A DNA stretch of 64,000 bases, from NCBI RefSeq assembly GCF_001659605.2, contig NC_035161.2, forward strand, positions 42,489,956 through 42,553,955, in the 5' to 3' direction. Shown here piece after piece: positions 58,894-64,000 of this stretch. Every line of letters starts with the position of its first letter. Position 1 is the stretch's first letter. The DNA comes from Manihot esculenta (lineage: Eukaryota > Streptophyta > Magnoliopsida > Malpighiales > Euphorbiaceae). The position numbers and the translations under genes were made by a program. The notes beneath the pieces were generated by a model. That model was not told the DNA's origin. It saw only the letters and a list, made by a program, of their open reading frames with translations, and did not search any database.

Positions 58894-59769
58894 ATGACAT
58901 CGACGATGCAGAAACTTGATGTTGAGAAGTTTGATGGGAGAGGAGATTTCATGCATTGGAAGAAAAAGATCGAGGTGAGTCTCGAGATCATGGGGCTGTA
59001 AGATGCTCTTAATGATGATCCAGAAACATGGAATCCTGAGGAAGAGAATGAATCAAAGAAACAAAGAACTTCAGTCCAAAAAAGGATCCTTTCTTTAACT
59101 CCAGAAATCTCGGAATCTTTTAGGGCTGCTTCAATTATCACCTCGGATCAAGAAGCAAGATTCAAAGAGAAAGATATTGAGGAGCCGGTCAAGAAGAGAA
59201 AGAAGTAAGAAGGTCAAGAACTCTATAGTTTTGTGTCTCTCGGATCAGATCCTCAGAAAATTGATCCATAAAAAGACTGCTTTTGGAATATAGAGACTTC
59301 TGGAGAAACTCTACTTGGAACAATCTTTACCTAACAAAATGTACTTGATGCAGAGTGTTTCGGGTTTCAAGAAGGACAAGGGCAAGACCATTGAGGAGAA
59401 CTTGGACGTTTTTCAGAAGATGCTGTCTAATTCTGTAGGTTAAGGTGGAGGAAGAATTCCAAGCAGTGTACTTGTTGAATTCTTTGCCTCCCCTTTATGA
59501 ACAGTTGAGGGAGGTTTTGAAGTCAGTATCACGGTTGAAGAGGTGAATAATGTAGCAAGGTCCAAAGAAGCAGAACTCAATGCTCGAAAGGGTACAAGAA
59601 ATCAGGGTGAAGGTCTGGTAGTAAGGGGAAGATTTGAGCATAGAGACAACAAAAACAAGGGCAAGAACAAATCGAGGGCAAGATCAAAGTCCAAGAGTAG
59701 AGCCGAATGCTGGTATTATGGCAAGAAATGCCATTTCAAGAAGGACAACAATTCAAAGAAAAACAATTA
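58894..59769 (+). pseudogene. Broken gag of copia element A
   Basis: Starts MTSTMQKLDVEKFDGRGDFMHWKKK, the standard copia gag opening, but a stop follows MGL near 58999 and further stops and frameshifts occur. The 59543-59769 frame is lysine-rich and ends in a damaged zinc knuckle (CWYYGKKCHFKKD), where the second cysteine and the glycine of the CX2C...GH pattern are altered. Confidence 0.85.
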
Positions 59770-59818
59770 GAAGGCTTCTCAGAACGAGAAGGGTGAAGCG
59801 ACAATTATAAACAACAAT

Positions 59819-60850
59819 ATGCAAGATTTTGAAGTTTTGACTGCAGAAACTTCAGAGGTATTGTCCACCACTGAGTCATACATTAAAGAACAGTGGATAT
59901 TGGATTCAGGCTGCACATTCCACATAACTCCGAGAAATGAATGGTTTGCCACATTTGAAGGAAAAGATGGAGGCAGAGTCAAGACGGGAAACAACACAAC
60001 CTGCGATGTTAAAGGAGTCAACACAGTATGGATCATGATGCATGATGGCACGATTGTGATGTTAACTCAAGTGAGGTATATTCTTGAACTCAAAAGAAAT
60101 CTTATTTCTCCTGATGCACTTGAATTGCAGGACTGTTGGTACAAGACTCAAAAAGGCATAATGAAGATTGTCAGAGGCTGTAGAGTCGTCATGAAAGGAG
60201 AGCTGATAGAAGGTCTATACGTTTTGCAAGGCAAAATGGTTTATGGTGAAGCAAATCCATTTGAGGCTGTTTAAGATCAAACCTGCCTTTGACACAGCAG
60301 GCTTGGACATATGAGTCAGAAGGGAATGGATACTCTAGTCAAAAAGGGTTTGCTTCAAGGTACTAATCTATCCTCTCTAAGTTTCTGTGAAAATTGTGTC
60401 TTTGGTAAATCTCAGAGGTTGTCCTTTGAGACCAAAAAGCATACAACAAAGAAAATTCTTGACTACATTCACTCAGTCCTATGGGGATCACCAAACATTC
60501 CTTTCTCTTTGTCAAAGTGTCAGTATTTCATCTCCTTTATTGATGATTACTTAAGAAAGATCTAGATTCACTTCCTAAAATCAAAGGATAAAGCCTTTGA
60601 GAAGTTTGTGGAATGGAGATGCCTAGTGGAGAATCAAATAGGAAAGAAGATCAAGACGTTGAGGACAAACAACGGTCTTGAATTCTGTAATCAAAAGGTT
60701 GATTCATTTTGCAGGAAGTAGGGAATCTGGAGGCACAGGACATGTGCTTATACACCACATCAGAATGGCGTTGCAGAAAGGATGAATAAGAAAATAATGG
60801 AAAAGGTCAGAAGCTTGCAAGCTTGCTCAATGAGTCAGGTTTATTTCAAA
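59819..60850 (+). pseudogene. Broken protease and integrase region of copia element A
   Basis: The 59819-60274 frame has the aspartic protease start WILDSGCTFHITPRNEWF. The 60311-60565 frame holds the pre-integrase CENCVFGKSQRLSF segment and FIDDY. After a stop near 60563 the integrase core continues with KIKTLRTNNGLEFC, where the usual catalytic Asp appears as Asn, and TPHQNGVAERMN with the Glu region. Confidence 0.85.
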
Positions 60851-61344
60851 ATTTCTGAGCTGAAACTGCATCTACTTGTGTGTACCTGATCAATAAATCT
60901 CCATCTACTGCTATAGAGTTAAATGTTCTAGAACAGATGTGGTCAGGGTAAACTGTTGCCAAGAGCAAGAAAGGGGATATTCATTTAATATTCTCAAGGA
61001 ATCAATGGTTACAGGATCTGGATATTCTCCAGGAATCAATGGTTACATGATCTGGTTGCTGGAGGAGAAGAAGTGTGTCATTAACAGAGATGTCAGGTTC
61101 AATGAAGAACAAGTGTTCAAGGACTTGTAGAAAGAGAGAGGAAGAGGTTACAGGGCAAATCTCAGGCAAGGAAACTGTTACATTTTAGGTGTCTACATTG
61201 TAGATCAAGAATAGTGAGGGGACTGAAGATCAAGGTGGAGTTTCTCAGAGAATAATTGGGACTTCATCAGGGTTTAAAGAGAAGAACATCTCTTCAGACG
61301 ATGAATCCAAATATGCAAAATCGGGACAAAGGCCAGAGGAAGAG

Positions 61345-63033
61345 GTGAATTCCGAGCAAGAAGATCTTAGTGATGATATGCTTGCAAGGAATAGAGGTAG
61401 AAGAGAAATCAAACCCCTTTCAAGATATAATGAGGCTAAGACTGTGGCTTTTGCCTTCAGATGTGCAGAAGAGATTGAAATTAAAGAACCAAACTCATAT
61501 CAAGAAGTCAAGCGATCTAAGGACTGGAGAAAGTGAAAAGAAGCAATAGAGGAAGAAATAAAGTCACTGAAGCAGAATAACACTTGGATTCTCACTAAGA
61601 AACTTGAAAAGAAAAAGGTTATAGGGTGTAGATGGCTTTCGAAGAGAAAGTCAGGCATTCCAGGTGTAGAACAACTTAGATTCAAAGCAAGATTGGTTGC
61701 TAAGGGTTTCTCGGAGGTAGAAAGAATAGATTATAATGAAATCTTTTCTCCTATGGTGAAGCATGTTTCAATCCGGGTTCTGTTATCATTTGTAGTATAT
61801 TAAAATCTAGAATTGGAACAAATGGATGTGAAGACTGCGTTCTTACATGAAACCTTAGAAGAGCAGATTTTCATGAAGACTAGAGGGTTTTGAGGAAAAA
61901 GGAAAAGAAGTTTGGGTTTGTCAGCTTCAAATCTCTCTTTCTAAAACAGTCGCCTAGACAATGGAACCAGGGATGTGATTCTTTCATGCAAGACAATGCA
62001 TTTCAGAGAAGCAATTTTAATTTCTGTGTCTATTTTAAAAAGCTTGAAGATTAGTCTCTAATATATCTAATGATATATGTAGATGACATGTTGATAGCAG
62101 CAAAAGATCAAACAGAGGTCAAGAGATTGAAGGAAATGTTGGGAGCAGAATTTGATATGAAAGATTTGGGGCCTGCAAAGAAAATCCTGGGAATAAACAT
62201 TCCGAGAAATAGAATTGGAAACCGATCAACTCTATCTCTAGAGAATTACACGCAAAAGGTTTTAACAGCATTTGAAATGGACCAAGCAAAGGCTGTGAAT
62301 ACTCCATTAGGGGCTCATTTCAAGCTAAGTTCGAATAAGGATTCAGAGGAGTTTGGTGAGTCATTCAAAGAAATGGTCCCATATTCAAGTGTTGGTAGCA
62401 ACAAGTATGCTATGATTGAAATAAGGTCGGATTTAGCTTATACAGTCAAAGTTATCAGCAGGTTCATGAGCAAACCAGAAAGAGATCATTGGAATGCTGT
62501 GAAGTGGGTAATCAGGTATATTAGAGGAACACATAAGCTGAAACTCAATTATGTCCGAAAATCAGGTTTGAAAGTCGGAGGTTTTTGTGATTCTGATTAT
62601 GTAGCTGATTTGGACAAAAGGAGGTCGTACTAGGGTATGTATTAACTGTTGGTGGAAATGTTGTAAGCTGGAAGTCCGAGTTGCAGCATGTCGTAGCTCT
62701 TTCGACTACAGAGGCCGAGTATACGGCATTAAAGTCATTAAAGAAGGAATATGGTTAAAAGGTCTGATGGAGAAGTTCGGATTCAAACAAGAGACAGTGG
62801 AGATGTTTTGTGATTCTCAGAGTGCTATCAGTTTGTCAAAGAACAACGTGCATTATGAAAGAACCAAACACGTAGATATCAAATTGCACTTCATTAGAGA
62901 TTTGATATCTAAAGGCATTGTCAAGGTTTTGAAGATCCACACAGAAGAAAACCCTGCAGATATACTCACCAAGACTTTATCGGTTAACAAGCTCAAAAGG
63001 ACGTTGAGCTTGTTAAGGTTGACCGAAGAATGA
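61345..63033 (+). pseudogene. Broken reverse transcriptase and RNase H of copia element A
   Basis: The connection and RT start are in 61345-61900 (KEAIEEEIKSLKQNNTW, RFKARLVAKGFSE, MDVKTAFLHETLEEQIFM) with stops and a frameshift. The 62070-62633 frame carries the catalytic YVDD box in LMIYVDDMLIAA. RNase H continues through GFCDSDYVADLDKRRSY, then (new frame) STTEAEYTALKS, FCDSQSAISLSKN and RTKHVDIKLHFIRD, ending ENPADILTKTL. The YVDD motif is intact although the polyprotein is not. Confidence 0.9.
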
Positions 63034-63096
63034 AGAAGGTCAAGTTGAAGAAGTGACGAGGATTCATATGAGTTGTAGAAGTTCAAAGTGGAGAAT

Positions 63097-63558
63097 TGTA
63101 GGATTGATGCTCGAATTCTTCAAAAAAGTTCGAAACTTCTGGACAAAATAGAGAGAGATTAGACAATCTGTAGATGGCCTGACAGATTATCAAATCTATA
63201 ACGAGGTGTGACGATCTATTGACGGGGTGTTTTGCTAAAGGGCAAACCTGCCTGAAGGAAGGGCCGACCTGCATGATGGAAGTAGCGCTAAGCAAGGCAG
63301 GTCTGATGAAAAAAGGGCTGGAGTGCCTGGGATACTCGTAGGGCTGGTGGAGCTCGAATGCTCGTCAAGGTAGACCAGTTGTTTAGGAGATCTTGGATGC
63401 TCGGAAGCTTGTAAGGCCAGAAGGAAAGTCCGGAGACTCGAAGATTTGCTAAGACTTGAGAACTCGAAAGGCTGGAGGGCGAGAGTAGTCTGGAAGTCTG
63501 AAGACTTGTCAGGGCAAGAGTAGTTCGGATGAAGAAGTTCAGAATGTTTGGAAGATCA
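63097..63558 (+). repeat. 3' LTR of copia element A, interrupted
   Basis: Starts TGTAGGATTGATG and follows the 5' LTR for about 460 bases, to AGAATGTTTGGAAG. The alignment then stops at the boundary of a second element. The TRIM of the 5' LTR lies beyond the break point, so whether this LTR has it cannot be seen. Confidence 0.85.
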
Positions 63559-64000
63559 TGTTGACTTATTTGCTGATCATAACTGATTCTAAAGATATGA
63601 TTTGATTTGATTAGGATCCTTAATTATCTCTGTAATATTATTTGATTATTTGCTTCCTGTTTAGATATAATTCTTTGTGTATAAATAGTCATGTAAATCA
63701 ATTGTAAAAATTAAGAGTGAAATACAAGAATTCTCTAAATTTTCTAAAAATTCTTCATGGTATCAGAGCTTTTTCCTGATTTTAGGATTCAAATTCAATT
63801 TTTTTCTCTTTAGGGTTTCAAAACTCTAAATCTACCTTTTTTGGTACTAACCCATTTAGGAGTCTTTCCTCCTCTCACCGCCGGTACTAGGACTGTCGCC
63901 AGCCGATCGCCCAGCTCCGACGCTGGAAAAGCCCGCGTCGCGTCCCAGCGCGTGACCAATCCTGATGCTGCTTCCCCGCTCCGATCACTCCGGCGATGAT
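63559..64000 (+). mobile_element. Second LTR retrotransposon (element B), 5' end only
   Basis: A short LTR of about 199 bp (63559-63757) starts TGTTGACTTATTTG and ends AAAATTCTTCA. A full primer-binding site TGGTATCAGAGC (63758-63769) follows directly. The rest to the window end is leader, with a GC-richer, proline- and alanine-rich coding-like start after about 63860. The compact LTR and initiator-Met primer site suggest a Ty1-copia element. It sits inside the 3' LTR of element A, so it is younger. GATCA just before its start would be the target duplication. Confidence 0.8.

Larger units (their letters stand above)
57570..63558 (+). mobile_element. Decayed Ty1-copia LTR retrotransposon (element A)
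   Basis: Long terminal repeats start TGTAGGA(C/T)TGATG at 57570 and 63097. The primer-binding site is at 58820 and a purine-rich tract (AAAGTGGAGAA) lies just before 63097. The internal order is gag, protease, integrase, reverse transcriptase, RNase H, which defines the Ty1-copia superfamily. Many stops and frameshifts break the polyprotein. The first 120 or so aligned LTR bases differ at about 15 substitutions, 14 of them transitions, so the element is old. The possible 5-bp target duplication (AGCAA before the 5' end) cannot be checked, because the 3' end is interrupted by element B at 63559. The element inserted downstream of the last visible ARABIDILLO exon. Confidence 0.9.

Noticed and set aside
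1..64000. A new multi-gene defence or biosynthetic system
   Set aside because: The genes are conserved, functionally unrelated plant housekeeping or developmental genes in an apparently syntenic order; nothing suggests a coordinated cluster.

Overview
This is a nuclear window from a flowering plant: spliced genes with GT-AG introns, AT-rich intergenic DNA, MITE-like elements, LTR retrotransposons and a plastid-derived tRNA relic. The protein sequences look like a rosid eudicot; I cannot fix the genus. Exon coordinates were read by hand from splice sites, reading-frame continuity and family resemblance, with no transcript data.

Layout. 1-9340 is gene-poor. It holds a decayed type-A DnaJ/HSP40 pseudogene (2073-3190, minus), a gag/protease relic of a Ty3-gypsy-type retrotransposon (4513-5980, plus) and AT-rich DNA. 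9449-21240 carries a small RRM-like gene (plus), a histidine-phosphatase (phosphoglycerate mutase-like) gene (plus), an LRR receptor-kinase fragment, the male-germline MYB gene DUO1 (minus) with a miR159-like site in its coding sequence, and a DUF1639 gene (minus) with a plastid trnT-GGU relic just upstream. 23396-32899 carries a small membrane ORF, an intronless mTERF gene (minus), a divergently arranged three-KH-domain gene (plus) and a 13-exon AATF/BFR2-like gene (minus). 35959-49860 carries an HD-Zip II gene of the HAT3/ATHB4 type (plus), the Arp2/3 subunit ARPC5A (minus), a DUF761 membrane-anchored gene (plus) and the plastid immunophilin FKBP20-2 (plus). From 51311 runs an ARABIDILLO F-box/armadillo gene whose last recognisable exon ends at 56541. 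Beyond it lies a nested retrotransposon stack: a decayed Ty1-copia element (57570 onward) with a TRIM inserted in its 5' LTR, and a second short-LTR element that interrupts its 3' LTR at 63559 and runs off the window.

Several genes correspond to one Arabidopsis chromosome 3 interval as I remember it (At3g60350 to At3g60460: ARABIDILLO-2, FKBP20-2, a DUF761 gene, HAT3, SHOT1/mTERF18, DUF1639, phosphoglycerate mutase-like genes, DUO1). The window therefore looks like a conserved syntenic block, with the RRM, KH, AATF and ARPC5A genes interspersed. The genes have unrelated cellular roles (germline transcription, actin nucleation, rRNA processing, organelle gene expression, protein folding, root development). 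I see no operon-like or defence-like system. The notable features are regulatory (the miR159 site, a short divergent promoter) and structural (nested mobile elements, organellar DNA, decayed duplicates).
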